A stretch of DNA of 64,000 nucleotides from a virus. Shown piece after piece: positions 7,065 through 15,141 of the stretch. A program made the position numbers and the translations under genes. The stretch covers positions 86,873 through 150,872 of IMG/VR virus record IMGVR_UViG_3300042544_002197; one strand, written 5' to 3'. The notes under the pieces are model-generated. The model was not told the origin of the DNA. It worked only from the letters and a program-made list of their open reading frames with translations, and made no database searches. Each line of letters starts with the position of its first letter. The first letter of the stretch is position 1.

Positions 7065-9944
7065 TTAGATATTCTCAAATGAGGCTCCTGTTGGAGTGAT
7101 TACAAATTCAACATCAATAAATTCAAGAGAACGAGTAGGTTTAATATAAATTTTACCTCTCAATGTGTTTGCATCAATATCTTCTGGGTCACTAGAAACA
7201 GTAACTTTGAATTCGTACAAACCTCTTTCCTTTTTAATTGAATCCAAGATAGGGTTAACCAATCTTAAGAACTCTTGTCTTACTTGCTCGTCATTTTGTT
7301 CAAATAACAATCTTACCGCAACTGCTGAAATTAATTTTCTTGCTCTCAATAATAATCTTCTTACGTTGATTCTATCCAATGCAGATTCTCTTACTTGAAG
7401 TGTTTTGTTACCCCAAATAATTGTACCTGTATCAGAGAAAGTTGCAATTGGGTTGATTCTATTCTTATATAATTCATCTCTTTCGTCTAAAGTTAATTTT
7501 TTGGTTGCTTTAATGGCATTTACCAAACCTCTTGAATAACCCGCGACTGCGAACCAAGGATAAGAAACGTTGTCGGTTAATGCGATATTCTTCAATACCT
7601 CACCTGTTGGTGGGATATATAGTTGAGTTGCATTATCCGTATCTCTTACTTGAATCCAAGGCCAATATGTTGCAGAATAGTTAGAATCAATAGATACTGT
7701 ATCTAATTCACCAACAACGTCAGCAGCTGCGGTTGTTCCCGTAATGTTAGGAGAGTTCATAATGTATAATGAATCTGCTCTATCATTCTCAATCATATCA
7801 ATTGCTTGATTAACTAAAGAACTATGGTCACGGAAGTTAATACCTGGAGTTGCAAATACGTTAATATCAACCGCTTCAGGGTTAGCAAATGTGTTTATAG
7901 CGTCTAAATAAGCATAATAGTCAGAGTTTCCATTATCAGCGTTAAACACCCCACTATACGCACCAGTTGTTTTATTATTGTTGTAAGTTGTTTTACCAAA
8001 TATATAACCGTCGGTGTTGGTTCTTGATGTTCTATAGATATCCCAACCATCTGTACCTCCACATGTTGCAAATGTAAATTTACGATATGCAATATTTTCT
8101 AACGCTCCTTTTGTTATACCTTCTAAATCGTAAGGTGTACATTGGTATGTAGTTCCTGTAATATCGGTAGCATTAACAGATAAGTGGAATCCGAAAGTTT
8201 CAGTTGTACCACTTGTACCTTTATATTTAAATAAATCCTTATCAAATCCGACTTGTGATGATAATCCTAACATTACTTTCTTTACCTTATCACCTGACTC
8301 AATATTTTCAGTACCGTCTGCGTTATATGTTACTACATCACCAGCATCGATATATTCAGTTTTATAAATTACACTACCTAATGTTGTTCCACTAAAGTTT
8401 GCATTATTAACAAATCCTTTAAATCCTGCAGGGAACGCATCCGATGGATGATTATCAGCTAAAGATAACATTATATATTTTGAACGTAATTCGTACTCAC
8501 CATCGGCGGTACCTATTTTTCTACCAACAAAACCTGGCATGTCAGGATTCATAGAACATCTTGAATATTTTTCAAGAACAACCATATTGTCATCAGTATC
8601 GTTAAAATCACGAACAACAATGTCAAATTCACCTGAATCTAAATTAATGTTTTGGATTGTTATTTTAACTTGGTAGTTAGAACCTTCACCGTCTGAAATT
8701 GTTATTACTTCAAATAAATCTGAAACTTTTCCACCACGAACTTCTGAAACCACCATTGGAGATAAAGATGTTGACCATTGACCTAAAAAGTTAGAACCTT
8801 CATCATTAAAAACTTTAGTTGTACTTAAACCTCTAATCAATCCTCTTTCATAAGCGGATTTAACTAAATTAGGATAAGATTCATAAACATAAAGAGGAAA
8901 ATCTTCATATGACTTGTCAAATACATCAGAACCTAATACTTTTTTAATGTATTTTGTTGACGTTGTATCTAAAGTACAATTAAATGATTTTGCACCTCCT
9001 GTTGTTCCTGTAACATTAATTTGAAATTCACCTAATGGATTTAATTCAATATCTGTAACTTCGGCCAATGAAACTTGTGTGGTGCCCGTAACTTCATAAG
9101 TTAATATCTCTGAAGCATAACGACCTCTTGATCTTAATGTTGCCACAGATATACTATCATAATCGGTATTAACCTCAGCACCAAATGTGTATTTTACAAC
9201 ATCAAATCTAGTAGTACCTGAATTCCAAGCAAATTTATATGAATAAAGTTGATTAATTGTTGCACCTGAATTAAAGAAAGTATTGTACCATTCTTTATTA
9301 TTAGGTGTTTCACTGTATAGTTTACCTGTTAAAGGCGATACAACTTGTAATGTCGTACTAGGTAATGTTACACCTGAAGGCATTAAACCAATTGTAAACC
9401 ATTTACCGTCATCTGTAGTTGTAAAACCACTAAAATTTGATACTATATAACTTGTTATAGATACTCCTTCTGTTGAAGTTTTACCCGATAACTCACCATA
9501 TATTGTACTTCCGGTAATTGTTGCGGTTGTTGCAGACATAGTAGTACTTCCAGACGTACTATAACTTGAATCCCAAGTAGCACCTGTTGGTGAAATACCA
9601 CCTAATGTTTTTATTGCGAATGTTTTACCTGCTTTATATCCAGTCAATCCAAGTACTCTTGTTACGAATAATTGGTTTGACTCTTGTAAATAAGATTTAG
9701 CTACGTAAGGTAACTCATATTTTGGGTTATTAGATCCGTCTCCATATTTTTCTGGAGAGGTACCGCCAAAGTATGTTTTGAATTCGTCGAAGTCTCCTAT
9801 TAAAATTGGTTCGAAAGCTGGACCTTTTAAGGTTTCACCTACTAATCCCAATGTTGTTACTCCGACACTTTGAGCCACGAATGTTAGATCCTTCTCAGAT
9901 GTGTAGACACCTGGAGAAACGAATACTCTGTTTGAATTTGCCAT
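7065..9944 (-). CDS. gp18: Tail sheath protein (T4 gp18-like)
   Basis: At 959 residues this is a long contractile sheath subunit (T4 gp18 is 659). The N-terminus has the sheath signature FVSPGVYTSEKDLT, followed by GLVGETLKGPAFEP. The conserved C-terminal core has RINPIATFSDTGTIIWGNKTLQ, NVRRLLLRARKLI, and a last domain with ITPTGASF. The central third (about 130-700) is a large Thr/Gly-rich insertion with many TGTT motifs, probably surface-exposed domains. Sheath subunits polymerise around the tube and contract to drive infection. The gene has a TATTTATA box 37 nt upstream and a strong terminator downstream, which suits a very abundant protein. Confidence 0.93.
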   Translation of the reverse strand: MANSNRVFVSPGVYTSEKDLTFVAQSVGVTTLGLVGETLKGPAFEPILIGDFDEFKTYFGGTSPEKYGDGSNNPKYELPYVAKSYLQESNQLFVTRVLGLTGYKAGKTFAIKTLGGISPTGATWDSSYSTSGSTTMSATTATITGSTIYGELSGKTSTEGVSITSYIVSNFSGFTTTDDGKWFTIGLMPSGVTLPSTTLQVVSPLTGKLYSETPNNKEWYNTFFNSGATINQLYSYKFAWNSGTTRFDVVKYTFGAEVNTDYDSISVATLRSRGRYASEILTYEVTGTTQVSLAEVTDIELNPLGEFQINVTGTTGGAKSFNCTLDTTSTKYIKKVLGSDVFDKSYEDFPLYVYESYPNLVKSAYERGLIRGLSTTKVFNDEGSNFLGQWSTSLSPMVVSEVRGGKVSDLFEVITISDGEGSNYQVKITIQNINLDSGEFDIVVRDFNDTDDNMVVLEKYSRCSMNPDMPGFVGRKIGTADGEYELRSKYIMLSLADNHPSDAFPAGFKGFVNNANFSGTTLGSVIYKTEYIDAGDVVTYNADGTENIESGDKVKKVMLGLSSQVGFDKDLFKYKGTSGTTETFGFHLSVNATDITGTTYQCTPYDLEGITKGALENIAYRKFTFATCGGTDGWDIYRTSRTNTDGYIFGKTTYNNNKTTGAYSGVFNADNGNSDYYAYLDAINTFANPEAVDINVFATPGINFRDHSSLVNQAIDMIENDRADSLYIMNSPNITGTTAAADVVGELDTVSIDSNYSATYWPWIQVRDTDNATQLYIPPTGEVLKNIALTDNVSYPWFAVAGYSRGLVNAIKATKKLTLDERDELYKNRINPIATFSDTGTIIWGNKTLQVRESALDRINVRRLLLRARKLISAVAVRLLFEQNDEQVRQEFLRLVNPILDSIKKERGLYEFKVTVSSDPEDIDANTLRGKIYIKPTRSLEFIDVEFVITPTGASFENI

Positions 9945-9981
9945 CGATTGTTGTTTGGTTAATTATTTTTATTAGTTATTC

Positions 9982-9989
9982 TATAAATA
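9982..9989 (-). promoter_or_regulatory. Late-promoter-like box for the sheath gene
   Basis: TATTTATA in the sense direction, 37 nt before the sheath ATG; the leader begins GAATAACTAATAAAAATAA and is nearly free of G. Confidence 0.5.
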
Positions 9990-10029
9990 TCTTTGTTTTT
10001 ACCAAAGATTTCCGTACTTTTCTTAAAAA

Positions 10030-10067
10030 AGATAGTAAATTATCTTTTTATATCTAAAACTATCTTT
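10030..10067 (+). promoter_or_regulatory. Operator-like array of TATCT repeats
   Basis: TATCT occurs at 10041, 10051 and 10061, spaced exactly 10 bp, with an inverted copy AGATA at 10030-10034. The array ends 4 nt before the ATG of the ribbon-helix-helix gene. Tandem half-sites one helical turn apart are typical of RHH repressor operators, so autoregulation is likely. Confidence 0.5.
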
Positions 10068-10071
10068 CATT

Positions 10072-10230
10072 ATGGAAAACAAACAGAAAAATGTAAAAAT
10101 CAGTGAAAAACACCACGAGATGTTAAAAGTCCATTGTGAAAAGAACGGATTAAAAATTTACAAAGTCTTAGAAAAATTTATAGAAGACTTGTGTAAACCA
10201 AAAAAGAAGGACATGTATGGTGATGATTAA
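10072..10230 (+). CDS. Small ribbon-helix-helix DNA-binding protein
   Basis: A 52-residue protein starts at ATG 10072 (MENKQKNVKISEKHHEM) and ends at 10230. The segment NVKISEKHHEMLKVHCEKNG is a strand plus first helix, and LKIYKVLEKFIEDLC is the second helix, giving the CopG/Arc/ParD-type RHH layout. The C-terminus is Lys-rich. Its stop overlaps the stop of the convergent gene at 10227 by 4 nt. Three TATCT repeats with 10-bp spacing directly precede the start, which suggests it binds its own promoter. It is the only plus-strand gene between the tail genes here. Confidence 0.75.
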   Translation: MENKQKNVKISEKHHEMLKVHCEKNGLKIYKVLEKFIEDLCKPKKKDMYGDD

Positions 10231-11483
10231 TAAAGATACGTAACCCCTATTCTTGACCCAATTACAGGTGCACCACTCAACGTTATTCTTTGGTCACTAG
10301 TTATATCAAAACCTGAACCTTCCTCTTGTAATAGACCGTTTATGTCTACAGTTATGATACTATTGATGGAGTTATGTAATGTAAATTCTAATGTTGATCC
10401 ATTATATGTAAAATATTCCGTTGTAACTTGTAATAAGGAACCATAAGTGTCGATAATTACACTATTTCTACCCTTATAATATGTTATGGCAATCGAACTA
10501 CCTTCAGGTGGTGGTTCAGAAAATGTAATTTTTGATGTGTATGCGACGTGAAAATAATCCGTATCCCTCTCTTGTACAAGACCGTTTACCGATGCGTTGA
10601 ATAACGTTCCTATACTTTCACCAACACTAAATTGTGTTTGAATTCCATCAGCAGGAAAAGTGGCCACAGTTACATCAATTAACTTATTAATAAATTTTTT
10701 ACTGCCTGGTTTTTGATTTATAAATTCATTTAATAGAAAAAATCTACTAATTGCCGGCTTAACCTCAAATTCCTCACTATCTATTAAAATACCCAACATT
10801 ACAAATTTATAATTTTGAATATAAAATCTACGACCATCAACTGTATCTATAGGACTATTATCTTCAATACCCTCTAAAACTATTGGTATGTAATGTCCTT
10901 TTACAGATGTGTAAGCCTGTCTTGAAGAGAACTTTTGTAAAACAATTTTATTAAATTTATTTAAATCCCTAAATTTATGACACACTATTGTAACCTCAAA
11001 AGTTATATCCACAGCAACTGGTTGTGGCATTTTATATATGTCGGCACCAATTTGTGTTCCGTTCCATGTTGGGACAGATGCATAATGGAATGTTCTTCTA
11101 TCAGGTATTGTTCTTTGTGTTACAGGATTCGTACCTGGCTGAACGTCAGGTTTTCTAATAATTGCAATAAATGGTACTTTAACATTACCATCGTCATCAG
11201 AAAACTCCCAATTGTTTGCAAATTCACCCCATCTTTGTATTGTAAGTATTTTTGGTATGATTGGGATTTGATTCCCATCAGATACAACAACAAAATTTGT
11301 TTTTATAAAATCTAACATTCCACCATCCAAATCATCATGAAGTATAGAATCAGGTAAATAGGAATCTGACTTGGTAATCCTATCCAATAATTCCTGTCTT
11401 CTCTCCATAACTCGTTCACCTTGGAACGATTCTTTCGCACCACCATAAACATCAATGTTGTTTTTTCTTTTAGGTATTCCCAT
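10227..11483 (-). CDS. Probable tail terminator / sheath stabiliser (gp15-like) with duplicated C-terminal domain
   Basis: The 418-residue product has an N-terminal connector-like domain: RRTFHYASVPTW, then PQPVAVDITFEVTIVCHKFR followed by LNKFNKIVLQKFSSRQAYTS and GHYIPIVLEG. That order resembles T4 gp15, where a strand-rich segment is followed by a helix and a PYFQP-like region, but the match is by eye only. Residues about 268-343 and 346-418 are two copies of a beta-rich unit, each with VNGLVQE or INGLLQE, a strand, an Ile/Thr-Phe/Leu-Ser segment and a final IxxTYxY. Such units are also found in phage fibres and decoration proteins. It lies 1 nt downstream of the next structural gene and was probably co-transcribed. 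Confidence 0.5.
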   Translation of the reverse strand: MGIPKRKNNIDVYGGAKESFQGERVMERRQELLDRITKSDSYLPDSILHDDLDGGMLDFIKTNFVVVSDGNQIPIIPKILTIQRWGEFANNWEFSDDDGNVKVPFIAIIRKPDVQPGTNPVTQRTIPDRRTFHYASVPTWNGTQIGADIYKMPQPVAVDITFEVTIVCHKFRDLNKFNKIVLQKFSSRQAYTSVKGHYIPIVLEGIEDNSPIDTVDGRRFYIQNYKFVMLGILIDSEEFEVKPAISRFFLLNEFINQKPGSKKFINKLIDVTVATFPADGIQTQFSVGESIGTLFNASVNGLVQERDTDYFHVAYTSKITFSEPPPEGSSIAITYYKGRNSVIIDTYGSLLQVTTEYFTYNGSTLEFTLHNSINSIITVDINGLLQEEGSGFDITSDQRITLSGAPVIGSRIGVTYLY

Positions 11484-11484
11484 G

Positions 11485-11997
11485 TTATACTCCTCTAAAT
11501 TCGTTTTGTTGTGTTGGTACGCAAACTATAGTTCTATAATGTGGTTTGAATCCAAACATTTTGTGTTTATTATCTGAGGTTACCTTACCATCATTTGAGA
11601 CAGTATAAAACCTCAATTTCTCCTCCGAATCGGGATAACCAATATAATCACCGTACTTAATATCCACATTCAATTCTTCCAAATGTGTTATATAAACCGA
11701 CAATGTTAAATTTCCCGGCTCATTATATCTAACCATACCAGATTTATATGTAACATTCTTCGGTTCTTCAATTTTAACCAATGCATTAATCTCAACAGGT
11801 GGAAAGTACTTTATCTCATCCGCACCCGCTTCAGCATAGACCGCGTCATTGTCTGTTTTACTCCTATCGACACGATAAAGGACTAATTTCATGTTTAAAT
11901 CCCCATGAAGATATTCCCTACCCATTTGAATATTGATATCAAAGTCGTCTTGAGAGAAGAATTTAGACAATCTGGTAATTGGTAATTTATTGTTCAT
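11485..11997 (-). CDS. Head-tail connector / neck-type structural protein
   Basis: This 170-residue protein (MNNKLPITRLSKFFSQDDFD) is beta-rich with KYGDYIGYP and LRFYTVSNDGKV, a pattern that resembles the strand pair of T4 gp14 (GDLIYFP then an EIxxV strand). The start is supported by a TATTTATT box 5 nt upstream. It is followed after 1 nt by the gp15-like gene, so the two probably act at the same joint between head and tail. The gp14 likeness is weak and the family call is an inference; the structural role is better supported by its neighbours. Confidence 0.55.
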   Translation of the reverse strand: MNNKLPITRLSKFFSQDDFDINIQMGREYLHGDLNMKLVLYRVDRSKTDNDAVYAEAGADEIKYFPPVEINALVKIEEPKNVTYKSGMVRYNEPGNLTLSVYITHLEELNVDIKYGDYIGYPDSEEKLRFYTVSNDGKVTSDNKHKMFGFKPHYRTIVCVPTQQNEFRGV

Positions 11998-12002
11998 ATC
12001 CT

Positions 12003-12010
12003 AATAAATA
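12003..12010 (-). promoter_or_regulatory. Late-promoter-like box (TATTTATT), 5 nt from ATG
   Basis: On the minus strand TATTTATT precedes the ATG at 11997 by 5 nt; a TATTTATA for the divergent helicase gene lies 20 bp away on the other strand. Confidence 0.45.
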
Positions 12011-12030
12011 GTTTAATCTTACGTTCTAAT

Positions 12031-12038
12031 TATTTATA
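12031..12038 (+). promoter_or_regulatory. Late-promoter-like box for the helicase gene
   Basis: TATTTATA in the sense direction, 7 nt before ATG 12046, within a 48-bp divergent intergenic gap. Confidence 0.45.
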
Positions 12039-12045
12039 TTTTAAT

Positions 12046-13797
12046 ATGGAAACAAAGATTCCCGAAATTGAGGCTAGAAATATACTTTCAACATATGAAG
12101 GTTCTAATAATCAATTATTAGATTGGAAAAGAAAATTTAAAGATGTTAAGAATTTTAAGTTAACGAGACCCCAATCTGAATATGTACAGAAATATCATGA
12201 AGTAACTCCAAAAATTGCCAGAAAACATATTAACATTGTTAGTACTTTCGGTGAAAAGATAATGGAGGATAGGTTATTAACAACTCCACCGACCAAAATT
12301 TGGTGTGAAAAATTATTATGTGAATCAGATAAGGCGTTTCATATATGGGGTAAGGTTTTAGAAATTGACCAATTAAGTGCAATGTGGTTACCAAAAGCGG
12401 CGGTTGTTCAAGAAGAAAAAAAATTAGATAGGGTAATTGATTATACCAAATACAATTCAAGACCCCCGATGGACCATCAAAAGATTGCAATTGAAAAATT
12501 ATTAGCGAACGATAAATTTATTTTAGCGGATGATATGGGTCTTGGTAAAACAACATCTGCGGTTATTGCGTCTTTAGAAAGTAAAGCAAGAAAGATACTT
12601 ATAGTATGTCCCGCATCATTAAAAATAAATTGGGAAAGGGAAATAAAAAACTATTCAGATAGAAAAGTTTTAATTGTCGAAGGACGTAAATGGGGTTCTA
12701 CTTTTGATTTCTACATTATTAATTATGATATTATTAAAAACTACCACACTACAGACAAGAGTGAAGATAGCGACGATTATAAATTATTGGTTAATGCCAA
12801 TTTTGACTTGGCAATCGTAGATGAGGCTCACTATATATCAAATGCCACAGCAAACAGAACTCGTTTATTAAATGATGTTTTAGAAACAATCCCAAAAGTT
12901 TGGTTATTAACTGGTACACCGATGACATCAAGACCAATTAATTATTTCAATTTATTAAAGATTGTAGAATCACCATTAGCATTAAATTGGCAATCCTATG
13001 TTCGCAGATATTGTAAAGGTTACCAATTCAATGTCGGTAATCGTAAGGTTTGGAATACAAGTGGTGCAAGTAATTTAGATGAACTTCGTGAACGAACGAA
13101 AAATCTTGTTTTACGAAGAATGAAGACTGACATTCTTGACTTACCTGAAAAAATTGTTACACCAGTGTTTGTTGAATTGACTAGTAAAATGTATGATGAG
13201 GAATTAGAAGAATTTACTCGTATTAGTACCGATAAGAAAAATGATGAAACAATCACAGTTACGTTAAATCGTTTAATGAAAATTAGACAACTTATTGCTT
13301 ACGAAAAAATCCCTTATACTTGTGAGTTGATTGACAAGTGTTTAGAACAAGGTAAAAAGGTAATTGTATTTACAAACTTTACAATGTCATTAGATATGTT
13401 ACATGAGAAATATAAGAAAGTTTCAGTAACACTTGATGGAAGAATGAATAAAGATAAGAGACAAGAAAATGTTGATAGATTCCAAACCGAAGATAAAATC
13501 AAAGTCTTCATTGGTAATATTAAAGCTGCGGGTGTTGGTATAACATTAACCTCTGCTGAAGTTGTTATTATGAATGACTTATCATTTGTACCTGCTGACC
13601 ACTCACAAGGAGAAGATAGAGCATATCGTTATGGTCAACAAAATAGTGTATTAGTTTATTATCCCGTTTTTGAAAACACGGTAGAAAAAATAATTTACAA
13701 TATATTACAAAAGAAAAAGGGGATTATTGACCAAGTAATGGGTGACGGAGAATATTCAGAATCCTTTAGTAAGGACTTACTTAAACAACTCTTTTAA
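12046..13797 (+). CDS. SNF2-family DNA helicase/translocase
   Basis: The 583-residue protein has a complete SF2 SNF2-type motor. Motif I is DDMGLGKT (residues about 162-169), motif II is DEAH (259-262), motif III is LLTGTP, and motif VI is QGEDRAYRYGQ near 521-531, where the paired Arg and Gln are typical of SNF2 enzymes. Motif Ia (CPASLKINW) and motif V (AAGVGITLTSA) are also clear. Residues 1-140 are a separate N-terminal part without a recognised domain. The compact form resembles SMARCAL1/HARP-like annealing helicases; in a T4-like phage it may do the job of UvsW, remodelling forks and recombination intermediates. It ends in a 21-nt convergent overlap with a small minus-strand gene. Confidence 0.88.
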   Translation: METKIPEIEARNILSTYEGSNNQLLDWKRKFKDVKNFKLTRPQSEYVQKYHEVTPKIARKHINIVSTFGEKIMEDRLLTTPPTKIWCEKLLCESDKAFHIWGKVLEIDQLSAMWLPKAAVVQEEKKLDRVIDYTKYNSRPPMDHQKIAIEKLLANDKFILADDMGLGKTTSAVIASLESKARKILIVCPASLKINWEREIKNYSDRKVLIVEGRKWGSTFDFYIINYDIIKNYHTTDKSEDSDDYKLLVNANFDLAIVDEAHYISNATANRTRLLNDVLETIPKVWLLTGTPMTSRPINYFNLLKIVESPLALNWQSYVRRYCKGYQFNVGNRKVWNTSGASNLDELRERTKNLVLRRMKTDILDLPEKIVTPVFVELTSKMYDEELEEFTRISTDKKNDETITVTLNRLMKIRQLIAYEKIPYTCELIDKCLEQGKKVIVFTNFTMSLDMLHEKYKKVSVTLDGRMNKDKRQENVDRFQTEDKIKVFIGNIKAAGVGITLTSAEVVIMNDLSFVPADHSQGEDRAYRYGQQNSVLVYYPVFENTVEKIIYNILQKKKGIIDQVMGDGEYSESFSKDLLKQLF

Positions 13798-13986
13798 CTC
13801 ACCAATTTTTTTATCCAATAAAGAATCCAACTCCTTATCTTCATAATCCGATACGTTAACAACTATTGTTTTTTCAGGTTCATTAAAGTTGACGTAGTTC
13901 CCGCCTTCCTCTTTTTGATATGTAAAAACAATATTATTTATTCCACAAAGGATTAATAGTTCATTTAGTTTATTCGTTGTAGTCAT
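13777..13986 (-). CDS. Small acidic protein of unknown function
   Basis: A 69-residue frame begins MTTTNKLNELLILCGINN and ends KKIGELKELFK. It contains a short strand (NIVFTYQK), another strand (EKTIVVNVSDY) and a C-terminal helix. It overlaps the helicase 3' end by 21 nt and is divergent from the neck gene across 39 bp. I do not recognise it. The compact alternation of helix and strand and the tight packing suggest a real gene. Confidence 0.5.
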   Translation of the reverse strand: MTTTNKLNELLILCGINNIVFTYQKEEGGNYVNFNEPEKTIVVNVSDYEDKELDSLLDKKIGELKELFK

Positions 13987-14002
13987 AATACCAAAAATAA
14001 AC

Positions 14003-14010
14003 TATTTATT
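14003..14010 (+). promoter_or_regulatory. Late-promoter-like box (TATTTATT)
   Basis: TATTTATT in the sense direction, 15 nt upstream of the neck-protein ATG at 14026. Confidence 0.42.
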
Positions 14011-14025
14011 GAAATATACCAAATT

Positions 14026-15141
14026 ATGGCTACAATTATTTCACAATCTGAAAAGGACAAATTATATACACAGGTTTTTCACCTATTGGGGATGCCCGTT
14101 CGTGGCATTGAACTTACTGAAGAACAAATGGATACTTTTTTAGAGTTTTCCTTGTCTGAATATGAACAATACGTTAGTGATTGGTTGATTGAATCTCAAT
14201 GGTCCGCATTGGCCGGATTAGATGTTGATACACAATCCCTTTCTAGAGCGTTTACTACAAGAAGTTTAGATTATGAGACACAATACACTTATTCATATTC
14301 CAAAATAGTTGGTTTACAGGCCGGTGGTGATAACGAACTTAAAAAAGATTTTTTTACCCTTACAGGTGGTACACAAACATATGAAATACCTGCTGGTCGT
14401 GAAATAAACGAACTATTATGGTTTACAAGAGCCGAGTTAACCGATTCAATCGTTGACCCGTTTTTAGGTGGTTTCGGTGGTCTTGGAGGTGTTGGTTTTG
14501 GTGGTGTGGGAGGATTTGCTCAGGTTGGGTCTTCAGGTTCATACTTTATGTTACCAGCTTTTGACCTTCTTTTAAGAATGCAAGATAGAAGTATTAAAAA
14601 TAGAATAATTGGTGGGGATTTAACATATAGGATTACTGCGGGACCTGAAGGTAAAAAATATATTCACTTATACAACGTGCCTGGTGGAAAATACGATTTT
14701 GGTAATAACGCTAATAAAAACTATCAAGTATGGTATTGGTATTATGATACCATGGATAGAGACACTTGTCTACAAAAAAACAAAGATGTTATTAAATTAC
14801 CTTCTGATGTTATGACCGAAGAACTTACTTGGGATAAGTTAAATAAACCATCTCAAAATTGGGTAAGAAAATACCTAATAGGTTATTCTAAAGAAGGATT
14901 AGGTCGTATTTGGGGTAAATTCTCAGGTGATTTACAAGTTCCTGACAGTGCTGTTAAATTAGATTATAGTTCTTTATTGACTGAAGGTAAAGACGAAAGA
15001 ATGAAATTGGTTGAGGAACTTATGGCTAGATTAGAAAGACTCCGCCCTGAAAAAATTCTTGAAAGAAAAGGTTCAGAAGCGGAGAATTTAAATAAAGCAC
15101 TTAAGTTTAGAGCAATGCCAAGTCCGTTTAATGTAATCTAA
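14026..15141 (+). CDS. gp13: Neck / head completion protein (T4 gp13-like)
   Basis: The 371-residue protein begins with a helical segment (SEKDKLYTQVFHLLGMPVRGIELTE) like T4 gp13's YCKRSLGYP region, has a central strand TGGTQTYEIPAGREINELLWF, then a long helix (YFMLPAFDLLLRMQDRSIK), and a C-terminal NWVRKYLIGYSKEGLGRIWGKFSG with a polar LDYSSLLTEGKDERMKLVEEL tail, matching the gp13 order. T4 gp13 closes the portal vertex and accepts the tail. A Gly-rich loop at about 147-165 (FLGGFGGLGGVGFGG) is an insertion relative to T4. The stop overlaps the convergent DNA polymerase stop by 4 nt. Confidence 0.72.
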   Translation: MATIISQSEKDKLYTQVFHLLGMPVRGIELTEEQMDTFLEFSLSEYEQYVSDWLIESQWSALAGLDVDTQSLSRAFTTRSLDYETQYTYSYSKIVGLQAGGDNELKKDFFTLTGGTQTYEIPAGREINELLWFTRAELTDSIVDPFLGGFGGLGGVGFGGVGGFAQVGSSGSYFMLPAFDLLLRMQDRSIKNRIIGGDLTYRITAGPEGKKYIHLYNVPGGKYDFGNNANKNYQVWYWYYDTMDRDTCLQKNKDVIKLPSDVMTEELTWDKLNKPSQNWVRKYLIGYSKEGLGRIWGKFSGDLQVPDSAVKLDYSSLLTEGKDERMKLVEELMARLERLRPEKILERKGSEAENLNKALKFRAMPSPFNVI

